A stretch of 64,000 nt of DNA, taken from assembly GCF_017094485.1 (NCBI RefSeq), contig NZ_CP064786.1:496001-560000 (forward strand), written 5' to 3'. Every line of letters starts with the position of its first letter. Position 1 is the stretch's first letter. This document shows positions 1 to 9,300 of this stretch, piece by piece. Under the pieces are notes generated by a model. The model was not told where the DNA came from, searched no databases, and saw only the letters and a program-made list of their open reading frames with translations. The translations under genes were made by a program, and so were the position numbers. Origin of the DNA: Natranaeroarchaeum sulfidigenes (GTDB lineage: Archaea; Halobacteriota; Halobacteria; Halobacteriales; Natronoarchaeaceae).

Positions 1-1
1 T

Positions 2-577
2 GACGCCCTCCTTGCCCTGTTCGGTCGCCGGGCGGCAGGCGAGGGCGACGTCGTGGCTGCCCCGCTGAACACCAGCCTCGCGGTAGACGACACGCTCGCC
101 GAGGTCGGTGCGTCGCTCACGCGCACACGCGTAGGTGACGTGTTCGTCGCAGAGCGAGCCCGCGAGGACGACGTGGTGTTCGGCGGGGAGCCAAGCGGTG
201 CCTGGATCTGGCCCGACGAAACGCTGGCTCCGGATGGTCCGCTCGCCGCAGCGAAGCTCGCCACCCTGGTCGACCGGGAGGGGCCCCTGTCGGCGCTGGT
301 CGAGGAGCTTCCGAACTACCCGCTTCGCCGGGAGAGCATCGCAGTCGACGCCAAACGCGAGATCATGAAACGGGTCGCCGCGCGTGCACAGGAGGAGTAC
401 GAGTCCGTCGAAACGCTCGACGGCGTCCGGGTCGAGCGCGAGGATGGCTGGTTTCTCGTGCGCGCCAGTGGGACCCAGCCGCTGGTTCGGGTGACTGCGG
501 AGGGTCGAACTGAGGCCACGACGACGGAGCTGTACGAGGAAGCGCGAGCGCTGGTCGAGGACGCAATTAAGGAGTAG
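2..577 (+). CDS. Phosphoglucosamine/phosphomannomutase, C-terminal part (5' truncated by window)
   Basis: The reading frame is open from base 2, so the gene starts outside the window. The visible 191 residues hold the last two domains of the alpha-D-phosphohexomutase family. A GGEPSG sugar-binding loop lies near base 182, and a RASGTQP phosphate-binding loop near base 460 is the domain IV signature of family members. The enzyme moves phosphate between C1 and C6 of a hexose or hexosamine in the cytoplasm and feeds cell-surface sugar nucleotides. Whether the substrate is glucosamine-6-P (GlmM) or mannose/glucose phosphate cannot be decided without the N-terminal half and its catalytic serine. 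Confidence 0.85.
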   Translation, partial: DALLALFGRRAAGEGDVVAAPLNTSLAVDDTLAEVGASLTRTRVGDVFVAERAREDDVVFGGEPSGAWIWPDETLAPDGPLAAAKLATLVDREGPLSALVEELPNYPLRRESIAVDAKREIMKRVAARAQEEYESVETLDGVRVEREDGWFLVRASGTQPLVRVTAEGRTEATTTELYEEARALVEDAIKE

Positions 578-694
578 CGACTCCAGGACTCCGGAGCAGA
601 GGGGAACGGTATCACTTGACTGTGTCGAATATCAACAGCCGAGATGCTGTTTGGAATAGGCTGTGGCCCCCCGGCAACACAGGAAACGCCTATC

Positions 695-714
695 TGTGAG
701 ACGAGCGTCTCACA
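695..714. promoter_or_regulatory. 20-bp perfect palindrome, putative TetR-type operator
   Basis: TGTGAGACGAGCGTCTCACA has two 9-bp arms and a 2-bp centre. It ends five bases before an ATG (720) that opens a 12-codon frame closing at 758. The arm and spacer geometry matches the second palindrome at 1514-1533 beside the tetR gene, although the sequence differs. It lies downstream of tetR (which ends at 789), so its regulated gene may have been lost. Confidence 0.5.
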
Positions 715-788
715 CAATAATGAGTACTGACACTAATGACGCCATGACAGAATCGTAGGGCGGTTTTCGACCGCAACTGATGGCCGAA

Positions 789-1391
789 TCACTCAGCGTA
801 GACACGCAGCGTCAGGTATTCCTCGACCTCAGAGTGGACATCGATGACCCACTCATCCGACATGGATGTGGCCTGTCGGGTCGAGACGCCGGAGAGAATA
901 GAGAGAAGTGTTTCTGCGACGCTTTCCGGGTCACACTCCTGGAACTCCCCTGTGTTGATTCCGGACTGGATGATTGACACGAGATGTGATCGGAGGATCG
1001 TATCACTGCGTGTGAACAGCTTTCGATACTCCTCGTTGGTAACACCCCGAGCCCGGAGGGCAACGAGTGTCGCCATGAACTGGCGCTCTTCGTCGTCGAG
1101 CTCCGTGGAGAGCATGGACGTAACGAACTCCTCGAGTTGCTCCTGGGGGTTTTCGAGCTCACCACTGGTCTGTTGACTCTCGAAGCCCTCCAGTAGGTAC
1201 TCCAGACAGCTTCGCACGAGGTCGTCTTTTCCCTCGTAATGCCGGTAGATAAGCGACGGGCTCTTCTCGAACTGTTCACCGATCGATTTGATGGTGATAT
1301 CGGCGTAGCCGTCAGTACACAGTGCCCTGTACGTTGCCCCAAGGATCTCCTCTTGTGTCGTCGCCGCGTCCGCAAACGGATCTTCAGCCAT
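789..1391 (-). CDS. TetR family transcriptional regulator
   Basis: This 200-residue protein has an N-terminal TetR helix-turn-helix (about residues 12-60; core TIKSIGEQFEKSPSLIYRHY) followed by an all-helical ligand-binding domain. The start is the ATG at 1391. The frame stays open upstream, but a TATA box (TTTATATA on the minus strand, about 1434-1441) places transcription initiation near 1411. It is divergent from the exported-protein/MMPL operon at 1623-5761, and a perfect 9+2+9 palindrome lies between them at 1514-1533. By family precedent it should repress that exporter operon, probably lifted by a hydrophobic ligand. The ligand is unknown. Confidence 0.88.
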   Translation of the reverse strand: MAEDPFADAATTQEEILGATYRALCTDGYADITIKSIGEQFEKSPSLIYRHYEGKDDLVRSCLEYLLEGFESQQTSGELENPQEQLEEFVTSMLSTELDDEERQFMATLVALRARGVTNEEYRKLFTRSDTILRSHLVSIIQSGINTGEFQECDPESVAETLLSILSGVSTRQATSMSDEWVIDVHSEVEEYLTLRVYAE

Positions 1392-1513
1392 TGTCACGGT
1401 GGTCCACTCTGGGTCGATGGTGACTCTATCTGGATATATAAACAACCAACATCTGTGGAGGTGTGTCCCACCTGTAGCATACTCCAATTTCGATGTCGAG
1501 CACGATAAACAAA

Positions 1514-1533
1514 GTGATTGAATGTTCAATCAC
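1514..1533. promoter_or_regulatory. 20-bp perfect palindrome, likely TetR operator
   Basis: GTGATTGAATGTTCAATCAC has perfect 9-bp arms around a TG centre. It sits directly upstream of an AT-rich TATA-like element (CTTAATAATC, 1538-1547) that drives the plus-strand operon, in the interval between tetR and that operon. Binding here would block TBP/TFB access. This is the natural target of the neighbouring TetR protein. Confidence 0.65.
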
Positions 1534-1566
1534 AATTCTTAATAATCAGGTCCCAAACAAGTGTGC

Positions 1567-1635
1567 ATGAACGACAGCGTGAAGTCGGTCCAAATGGGGC
1601 GTCCTCCCCGACAAGTGAGTAGGTGGTTTCTGTGA
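1567..1635 (+). CDS. Leaderless 22-codon mini-ORF coupled to the exporter operon
   Basis: The ATG at 1567 lies about 25 bases downstream of the TATA-like element at 1538-1547, the spacing expected for a leaderless start. The frame encodes MNDSVKSVQMGRPPRQVSRW plus two residues and stops at TGA 1633-1635. That stop overlaps a GTG (1632-1634) in the frame of the next gene, as a GTGA junction. It may serve to load ribosomes for translational coupling rather than make a functional peptide. The same arrangement recurs before cydA and fbp in this window. No protein family is recognisable. Confidence 0.4.
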   Translation: MNDSVKSVQMGRPPRQVSRWFL

Positions 1636-3266
1636 AAGCGGATCGACGAACTGCTGTTGCGGTCGCGGCGCTGGTTGTCGTTCTGGCCGCTGTTACCATT
1701 GCCGTCCCAGCCGTCCTTGCCCAGCAGTCCGCTCCGGATTCATCGTCCGGCGAGCTGACACGGGGTGAGCCCGACCTCGACGCCTTCCTGCCCGAGCCGG
1801 AGCTCAACGCTGGCACCGAGGAATCGATCGAGATTCAGCTGCAAAACCGGGGCGACCTTGATACTGGCACCCAGAGCGAGCGTGTGACGACCGCCCGTGG
1901 CCTCTCAGTCGAAGTCGTTGATGAGGGGCCGTTTGACGTGAAGTCGGGCCAGTCCTCGCTGGGGTCGTTACCCGAGGGTGAGAGCATCAGCGCAACACAG
2001 CGCATCGAAGCGCCCGATGATCTCGATCCGGGCGAGTACGAGATCACCGTCGAAGCCGACTACGCCTACACGTGGCAGGTGTCGGATAACTCCGGAACGC
2101 GCTCGGACAGGACCAACAGTGAACGGTTCGATCTCACGATCGTCGTTCCCGACGAGCCACGGTTTGACATCTCCAATGTTGACACGGACGTCCAGCCTGG
2201 CGGGGACGGACCGGCAACACTAACTGTCGAAAACGTCGGCGCACAGGCTGCAAACGCGACGCAGGCGACGATCAGTGGTGGCGGCGGCATAACGGTTGAC
2301 GGCGGCACTGCCGAAGAGCTACTCGGCGATCTCGAACCGGATGAGTCAGCATCGGTCACGGTTGATGTGGAGATCCCCCAGACGACAAGTGGCGGCGAAA
2401 AGCCCATCCAGCTTGACCTTAGCTATCGAGATGGCGCCGGGATCGAACGACAGGCCGGGCCCGAAACGGCCAGTCTCGCTCCGGCAGCCGAACAGCGGTT
2501 TGCTATCGATACCATAGAGGATACGCTGTCGGTTGGCTACGACGGCGAGGTCACCGGGAATATCACGAACGAGGGGCCCCGGAACGTTGACGACGCAGTA
2601 CTGATCGTTGAGCCCCAGAGTGAGTCGCTGTTCATCGAGGATACGCGGTACGCACTGCCCGAACTGGATGCAGGGGAGACAACCTCGTTCAGATATCCGA
2701 CTGACGTGAGTGGGCAGGCAGATGAAGGGCCACGCCAGCTCCAGTTCACAGTCGAATACGGCTCCGGGGACCGATCGACGGGACAGGATGGCCCGATCTC
2801 CCAGCGTGTCGTGGTGGATCCTCGGACTGACGAATTCTCGCTGGATGGCGTAGAGACGACAGTTCGGCAGGGTGAGACTGCAGACCTGATCATAGAAATC
2901 ACGAACCAGCGGCCCGAAACACTCTCAAATATCGATGCAGCCCTGTACACGGATAGCCCGCTGGAAAGTGAGGACGACGAGGCGTTCGTCCCCTCGCTTG
3001 CACCGGATGAGTCCGCCGAGATCCGGTTCGATATGACCGCAGCGGAGAACGCACAGGTCCAGACGTATCCGGTCGAGCTCGACTTCCAGTACGATACCGA
3101 GCGTGGTGACACGACTGTCTCCGATACCTACCAGTTCCCGGTCGATGTCGAGGAAGGGGTAGAAGATGATGATGGTGGGCTGCTCGCTCTTCTGTTCCCG
3201 ATCGGCGGTGTCCTCGCGGCTATCGCCGTTGCTGGAGTCTGGTGGCAGCGGCGGGCAAACAGCTGA
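1623..3266 (+). CDS. Exported, membrane-anchored CARDB/COG1361-type surface protein
   Basis: This protein of about 547 residues has an N-terminal signal peptide (basic start then a hydrophobic run, residues 5-34, ending AQQS). Its long acidic extracellular region is made of repeated beta-sandwich (CARDB/NPCBM-like, COG1361) units with recurring phrases such as PEPELNAGTEES, LTVENVGAQ and SYDSPLESE-like loops. A C-terminal transmembrane helix is followed by WWQRRANS. Start codons GTG 1623 and GTG 1632 are both possible; the second overlaps the mini-ORF stop. The gene overlaps the downstream MMPL exporter by 3 bases (TGATG), so the two are co-translated. In haloarchaea this pair is common, and the surface protein may act as an external partner of the exporter. 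The exact role is unknown. Confidence 0.8.
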   Translation: MVSVKADRRTAVAVAALVVVLAAVTIAVPAVLAQQSAPDSSSGELTRGEPDLDAFLPEPELNAGTEESIEIQLQNRGDLDTGTQSERVTTARGLSVEVVDEGPFDVKSGQSSLGSLPEGESISATQRIEAPDDLDPGEYEITVEADYAYTWQVSDNSGTRSDRTNSERFDLTIVVPDEPRFDISNVDTDVQPGGDGPATLTVENVGAQAANATQATISGGGGITVDGGTAEELLGDLEPDESASVTVDVEIPQTTSGGEKPIQLDLSYRDGAGIERQAGPETASLAPAAEQRFAIDTIEDTLSVGYDGEVTGNITNEGPRNVDDAVLIVEPQSESLFIEDTRYALPELDAGETTSFRYPTDVSGQADEGPRQLQFTVEYGSGDRSTGQDGPISQRVVVDPRTDEFSLDGVETTVRQGETADLIIEITNQRPETLSNIDAALYTDSPLESEDDEAFVPSLAPDESAEIRFDMTAAENAQVQTYPVELDFQYDTERGDTTVSDTYQFPVDVEEGVEDDDGGLLALLFPIGGVLAAIAVAGVWWQRRANS

Positions 3267-5761
3267 TGAGTTCAGCAGACACTGATCAGGCGGAGGACTC
3301 CCGTCTCACACGGTGGGTCAACACAGCAATCACAACGCGCCCCTGGACGGTCGTTTTCGTCTTCGTTGTGATCACTGCCGTCTTCCTGGGGGCGATCGCC
3401 GTCAGCGAGGGCGAAGAGGAGGCCGGTGCCGATCAGTTCACCGAAGGCTCGGACGCACAGGAAGCGTTCGATGAGATCCAAGAGGAGTTCCGGGACGAGG
3501 GGCGTGATACCGGCGGGACAACGGCACAGCTGTTCGTGGAGGACGATCGAAACGTCCTCTCGAAGCCGTCGCTGTTACGGATGTTAACCTTCCAGGACCG
3601 TATCGAGACCGAAGACGGGTTGCGTGTCGAGTCCTCGACGAGTCCGGCCTCGCTTGTCGCAGAGCAGCTCGATCCCGACGCGACGACAGCTGAAGACAAG
3701 TATCGCACGATCGAGCGCACGCCACAGCGCCAGCTCGACCAGGCGATTGCGGACGCCGACGAGACGGCTGGGCTGCCCGTCAGCACGGATTTCAAACCGG
3801 AGTCGGGGTCGGCGTCGGTCGCGCAGGTGGCAATCACGTACAATACCCCGCCAAACGCGGAGACGAGTGATACGGCCGATCTCCAGTTCCAGACACAGGA
3901 TATCGCGGACAGCATTGAGGGATACGAGTCCGGCGAGAACGTCATCCTCTTCGGCGATGCGATCATCGAAGAGGAGACACTTCAGTTGCTCAGCGACACG
4001 GCGATCGTCGTCTTCCCCGCGGCGATTATCCTGATCATCTTCTTCCTCGGTGTTGCGTATCGGGATCCGATCGATCTCATGCTGGGGCTCGTCTCCCTCG
4101 TACTGACGTTTATCTGGACGTTTGGCTTCATGACGCTCGCCGAGATCCCGTTCTCGGATCAGCTGATCACCGTCTTCGCGCTGTTGCTCGCCGTCGGGAT
4201 CGACTTCGGAATCCATATTATCAATCGCTATCGGGAAGAACGGGAGCTGGGCAAACAGATCGAGGAGTCGATGCGGATCACCACCCAGCAGCTCCTGATT
4301 GCCCTCCTGATCGTTACGCTGACGACCGTGTTTAGCCTGCTGGCGAACCTCATCAGCGATGTCACCCGTGACTTCGGGATCGTCGGCACTGCCGGGATCA
4401 TCTTTACGTTCCTCATCTTCGGAATCTTCCTCCCCGCCGGGAAGGTGGGCGCTGACACGCTCCGCGAGGGAACGCGATTCCCCGAGTTTGGAACGAGCCC
4501 GCTCGGAAAAGAAGACTCCGCGCTGGGGCGAGTGCTCACGGTGGGTGTGACGATCTCGAAAGTCGCCCCAGTGGTGTTTCTCGTCACAGTGCTCGCACTC
4601 GGTGTCGGGGCGACCGCGTATGGGACCGGCGTCGATACCGAGTTCGACGAGCAGGCCTTCTTCCCGGACGAGGATCGGATCGAGCAGTACGAGTCGTTGC
4701 CCGGACCGCTCCAGCCGGGTGAGTACACGTTCATACAGGTGCTCTCGTATCTCGAAGACGACTTCGAGCAGGGGTTCCAGGACTCGGTGACAATATATGT
4801 CGACGACAATGACTTACGATCCGATCGCGGCCTCACGGAGATCGACCGTGCGCTCTACGACCCCGACGATGCCTTCAAGTCCGAGGGGCGGCAGGCTGAT
4901 GCCGAGTCGATCCTCAGTGTGATCGAGTCCCACGAATCGGCGGATCCCGAGTTCGCCCGAACTGTTCAACGGTACGACGGAAGCGGTGACGGGATCCCGG
5001 ACCGGAACGTCGACGTGGTGTATGATGATCTGTTCGACTCGCCCGCGGGCGATCAGGCACGGGACCGCTTGACGACCGACCGAACTGGGGCTGTGATCGA
5101 CGTGCAGGTCGACGTCGATGCCGAACAGGAGGAGGCAGTGGCTGCCGCCCGCGCGCTCGCGGAGGACATGCGTCTCGATGCGACGGCGACCGGACAGCTC
5201 GTCATCTTCGAGTCGATCCTCGAAGAGATCACGGATGCGTCGTTGAACAGCCTGCTCGTCGCGTTCGTCCTCACCATGGTCTTTCTGGTGCTTTCGTACT
5301 GGTGGCTCGAAGGGCGGGCGGTCTACGGCGTGCTCAACCTCGTCCCGGTGTTGCTCGCCGTGGCGTTGCTGGCCGGGTCGATGCGGGCGTTTGATATCCC
5401 ACTCTCACCGATCAACGCGCCGATTCTGTCGGTGTCGATCGGGCTTGGCGTCGACTACACCGTCCACTTCATGCACCGCTTTGTCGACGAGTTCGAGGAC
5501 GGGAAAAGCATACAGGACGCCCTCCAGACGACAGTGCGTGGGACTGGAGGCGCGCTCACCGGCAGCATGCTGACGACGGTGAGTGGCCTCGGGGTGCTGT
5601 ATCTGGCGTTGATCCCACTGATCATGGAGTTCGGCCTGCTGCTCGCACTGGGTGTCTTCTACGCGTGGCTGAGCTCGGTGCTCGTGTTGCCCTCCGCGAT
5701 CGTCGTCTGGGATCGCGTCTCGACCGGCGAGTTCGTCCCGTCGTGGCTGGCACGGGCGTGA
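3266..5761 (+). CDS. RND/MMPL family exporter
   Basis: This 831-residue polytopic membrane protein has the RND duplication. One helix near residue 30 is followed by a large external domain and about five helices (residues 240-400), then a second helix near 440, a second external domain and five more helices (about 650-825). Paired motifs GIDFGIHIINRYREE and GVDYTVHFMHRFVDE in the two halves are the MMPL signature in transmembrane helix 4. The chosen ATG 3266 overlaps the stop of the upstream gene. An in-frame GTG at 3242 would add eight residues. The protein probably uses ion gradients to export lipids or hydrophobic compounds, under control of the divergent TetR protein. Confidence 0.88.
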   Translation: MSSADTDQAEDSRLTRWVNTAITTRPWTVVFVFVVITAVFLGAIAVSEGEEEAGADQFTEGSDAQEAFDEIQEEFRDEGRDTGGTTAQLFVEDDRNVLSKPSLLRMLTFQDRIETEDGLRVESSTSPASLVAEQLDPDATTAEDKYRTIERTPQRQLDQAIADADETAGLPVSTDFKPESGSASVAQVAITYNTPPNAETSDTADLQFQTQDIADSIEGYESGENVILFGDAIIEEETLQLLSDTAIVVFPAAIILIIFFLGVAYRDPIDLMLGLVSLVLTFIWTFGFMTLAEIPFSDQLITVFALLLAVGIDFGIHIINRYREERELGKQIEESMRITTQQLLIALLIVTLTTVFSLLANLISDVTRDFGIVGTAGIIFTFLIFGIFLPAGKVGADTLREGTRFPEFGTSPLGKEDSALGRVLTVGVTISKVAPVVFLVTVLALGVGATAYGTGVDTEFDEQAFFPDEDRIEQYESLPGPLQPGEYTFIQVLSYLEDDFEQGFQDSVTIYVDDNDLRSDRGLTEIDRALYDPDDAFKSEGRQADAESILSVIESHESADPEFARTVQRYDGSGDGIPDRNVDVVYDDLFDSPAGDQARDRLTTDRTGAVIDVQVDVDAEQEEAVAAARALAEDMRLDATATGQLVIFESILEEITDASLNSLLVAFVLTMVFLVLSYWWLEGRAVYGVLNLVPVLLAVALLAGSMRAFDIPLSPINAPILSVSIGLGVDYTVHFMHRFVDEFEDGKSIQDALQTTVRGTGGALTGSMLTTVSGLGVLYLALIPLIMEFGLLLALGVFYAWLSSVLVLPSAIVVWDRVSTGEFVPSWLARA

Positions 5762-5777
5762 TCCTGATTGTGGCAGG

Positions 5778-6011
5778 CTACTCCGTCTGATTCTTGCCCG
5801 CCTCCTCGATACGCCGGTAGTGCTCGGCGTCAAGTCCGGACTCGCGGGCGGACTGTAACTGTGAGTTGACCAGTCTGTTCTGCTGTGGCCCCCACACCTC
5901 CGGCGGTTGCTCCTCGATAAACTCCACCCACCGATGAATTGCGTCCAGCCGGAGCTCCCGGTTGCGCTCGTGTTTCTCGTCCAGTTGGTCACGAAGATCT
6001 GAGTCGGTCAT
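5778..6011 (-). CDS. Small conserved-looking haloarchaeal protein of unknown function
   Basis: This 77-residue charged protein has no membrane segment. It begins MTDSDLRDQLDEKHERNREL, predicted helical, and contains the phrase WGPQQNRLVNSQLQSARESG near its C-terminus. The ATG at 6011 is preferred over an upstream in-frame start at 6080 because the extra segment is Pro/Arg-rich and unlike the rest. A TATA-like ACTATATAAACC lies on the minus strand at about 6092-6104. It converges on the MMPL exporter with a 16-base gap. I do not recognise the family. Confidence 0.6.
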   Translation of the reverse strand: MTDSDLRDQLDEKHERNRELRLDAIHRWVEFIEEQPPEVWGPQQNRLVNSQLQSARESGLDAEHYRRIEEAGKNQTE

Positions 6012-6326
6012 ACTCCTCCTCGGCGGTGTCTGGAGCTGGGTGTTCGGGATCCAACAGTTACGTACACTGGTGTGAGACAACAGATCCGCTCGCGGTTTAT
6101 ATAGTGAGTCGGACGAATGTCTGACGGTAAGATTTACTTAATTCACCGATATCGTCGACTTCAGGGGTTATGGCACGGTTTACCATGCCCCGAAACCACC
6201 ACAAAGCATTTATAATCATGGTCTAACTTGTATAACGTACCCCTACCCATGGTACCAGCAGTTGAGTATCACGGTCCGCGTGAGAAAGATGCTGATGCCG
6301 ACGACAATGAGATAACACAACAACAC
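6012..6326 (+). promoter_or_regulatory. Promoter and leader region of the S-layer gene
   Basis: This 315-base gap has no independent gene. The strongest element is a TATA box TTTATAAT at 6209-6216, which predicts transcription from about 6240 and a leader of about 87 nt before the ATG at 6327. Just upstream, an imperfect inverted repeat (GGCACGGT-TT-ACCATGCC, 6172-6189, one mismatch) could bind a regulator. A second AT-rich element near 6092-6104 faces the minus strand and fits the small gene at 5778-6011. Long leaders are known for csg genes of Haloferax and Halobacterium. Confidence 0.6.
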
Positions 6327-9300
6327 ATGACAAGCAATACAGAATCATATCGCAAAAAGGGACGCGCAGTGTTCCTGGCCGCGATTATGGTACTTTCGAT
6401 GGTTGCAATGTCCGCATCGTTCGCGGGCGTCGCAGCCGCCAACGAAGCGAGCCTGGAGTTCAATGACCAGGCTGTTGACGGTACTGATATTACCGTCGAG
6501 GATGTAACGGCAGATGCAGGTAATTATGTTGTCGTCCACGAGGGCGACGACACTGACGGAGACGTTGTCGGTATCACACAGGTTGGTGATATCGACGGCG
6601 AAGACGTAGTGGTCACCGTAGCTGAGGACGACGATGTTGACGGCGAGACAGTTGAAGAGGCCTCGCCTGGCGAGCACACGGTTGAGATCTACGAAGATGT
6701 AGATGACCTCAGCGGTGCTCAAGATGTCGATCAGACCGCTACGGTCTTTGGTGGTGTGATCACTTTCGACCCAGCTGATCAGGACGAGCCTGTGACTGAG
6801 CTTGAAGTCGATAATGCAATCCTCAATGACGGCGAAGACGCTGACTACTTCGTCTCCATCACCAACGAGGACGGCGATATCCTCGGCGTCAGTGAAGAGC
6901 AGACTGGTGACGAGGACGACATTGAAGTTGAACTCGATACGGTCCTCACCCACGAGTCTAGTCCATACGACCTAGACGCCAACGTGCACTTCTCCGATGA
7001 CGGCGCAGCTGGCGACATGGTCCCACAGGGCGCTGAAACCCTGAGTGACGATGCGACGCTGACGGTCAACGAGGATACGGAAGCTGACATCGCTGGAGAA
7101 CTCGGCGTTGACGTCTACTACTCCGACTACAGTGATCTGTCCGGATCGCTTGTCTGGAGCGGCCAGGAAATCGCTGTTGACGGCTTCGACAACAACGAAG
7201 ACGTTCAGCTTCGGACCTACGATGATGGGTCTACAAGCCTTGTTACGGAACTGAGTGCAAATAGCGCTGGTGTCGTAACGGTTGATCTTGACCGTGACGC
7301 TGACAACTACTACTTGACTGGTAGTGGCGGTGAGAACGACCCAGATCAGGCTGACACCTTCGAGCTGGCAGTTCAGGACCTCGACGCTGAGTTCGAAGCT
7401 GACGAAGTCAGCGACATCACGGATGACTTTGAGCTTGACGTTGAGTCCAACCGTGGCTCCTACGCGCTCGAAGTGTCCGCTGACGGCCTCGACGAAGAGG
7501 ATCTTGAAGACATCTTCGGCGGCGCTGTCGATAGCGTCGACGAGGATGACGAAACCGTGACGCTCGACCGCGGTAGCGACCGCACGTTCGCGCTTGACTT
7601 CACGGGCGTTGACGCTGACGACTACGACTTCGACTTCGACGTTGTCGACACTACGGCCTCCGACAGCGCCTCTGTGACCGTCACCGAGACGGGTGACGAG
7701 GAAGTCGAAATTGTCGACGCGGAGCTGATCGATCGCGGTGACGTCTCCGAGATCGAGATCGCTCTCGAAGCAACTGACGAAGGCACCATCATCCTCGGCG
7801 ACGAGGATGAGGTCGGCTACGAAACCGAAGTCTTCGTTGAGGACAACGATGACCACGACACCATCACGCTCGAGTTCAACAGCTTCACGGCTGGCGGTGA
7901 TGGTGATTGGGGCGAGCAGTTCGACAGTGAGGATGTCTGGTCCGTTCAGGAAGACGATGTTGACCTGACGGTCGAGGAAGATACGAATCTCAACCGTCCG
8001 CTTGCGGCCGGTGACTACGAACTGTTCGCTGAGACCGCTGCTGGTGACGAGACTGACACTGGCTTCGTGACGATCTCGGAGTACAGTGGTCCGTCCGACA
8101 GCGCAACTTGGACCGCACCTGCTGACGATAACGCCGAGGACCTCGACGATGTCTTCGGTGACGACGCAGTTGTCAGCCAGACTGACGAGTTCGCACACGG
8201 TGATCAGGTCCTCCTGAGCATCGACGACTTCGGTCTGGAAGGCGCTGTTGAACACTTCGACGAAGATGAGCTCGGCGACCTCCTCACCACAGACCGTGAT
8301 GACGAGGGTGCCGTTCTCAGCTTCCTCGAAGGTGATGTCTCCCCGAACGCTGACCCCGACGTCTGGTACGTTGGTAACGACGACAAGTTCGACGACATCT
8401 ACGACACCACCGGTGCCGAAGAAGAGATTGACGTCACCATCCTCGAAGACGGTGACGACAACGAGTACGACGGTACGCTCGTCATCTCCGTTGACGAGCC
8501 TGCCGAGGAGTTCTACGGTGACGACACCGACGAACTCGACGTTGAGTTCGACGTGAACTACAACGTCTTCGAGGATAGCTTCTTCGCCAGTGACGATGAC
8601 GCCCTCACGGGCGAATTCGACATTGAGGACCGCGAACTTGAGTGGGACGACTCCGCTGAGGAAGTGCCCGCTCAGGCTGATGCCGAGATGACTGGTGAGA
8701 CCAACGTTGCAGCTGGCAGCGAGGTCGACACCCGCGCTCGCGCAGCCGGTGTCTTCACGATGACCTCGACCGTTGAAGTCGACGACGACGGTGTCTTCAC
8801 CGCTGTCTACGACTTCGAGGGCGAGGAAGTTGGACAGACGTTCGACCTCCGCGCACAGGACGGTAGCTTCTCGACTGACTACGAAGACGAGATTGAGTCC
8901 ACGCTCGTCGAAGCAGAAGAAGAACCTGAGGAAGAAGAAGCCTTCTTCGAGGTCTCTGACCTCAACCCCGAGGACGCTGAAGTTGATCAGGGCGACCTGA
9001 TCGACGTCTCGGCCACGATCACCAACACTGGTGACGAGGAAGGTACCCAGGACGTCTCCCTCACGCTCGACGGTGACGCCATCGCCACTGAAGAGGTTAC
9101 CCTCGACGGTGACGAGGACTACACTGTTGAGTTCGAGGATGTCGACACTGCTGAGCTCGACGGCGAGTACGAGCACGGTGTCGCCACCGACGATGACAGT
9201 CAGACCGGAACGCTGACCGTCAACGTCGATGAGGACGAGGAAGAAGATGACGACGTCGAAGAAGACGATGACGTCGAAGAAGATGACGACGTCGAAGAGG

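Noticed and set aside
6972-9176. 734-codon open frame antisense to the S-layer gene
   Set aside because: It results from Asp/Glu codons of the S-layer gene, which read as Val/Phe/Leu on the other strand without stops. There is no promoter or family likeness.
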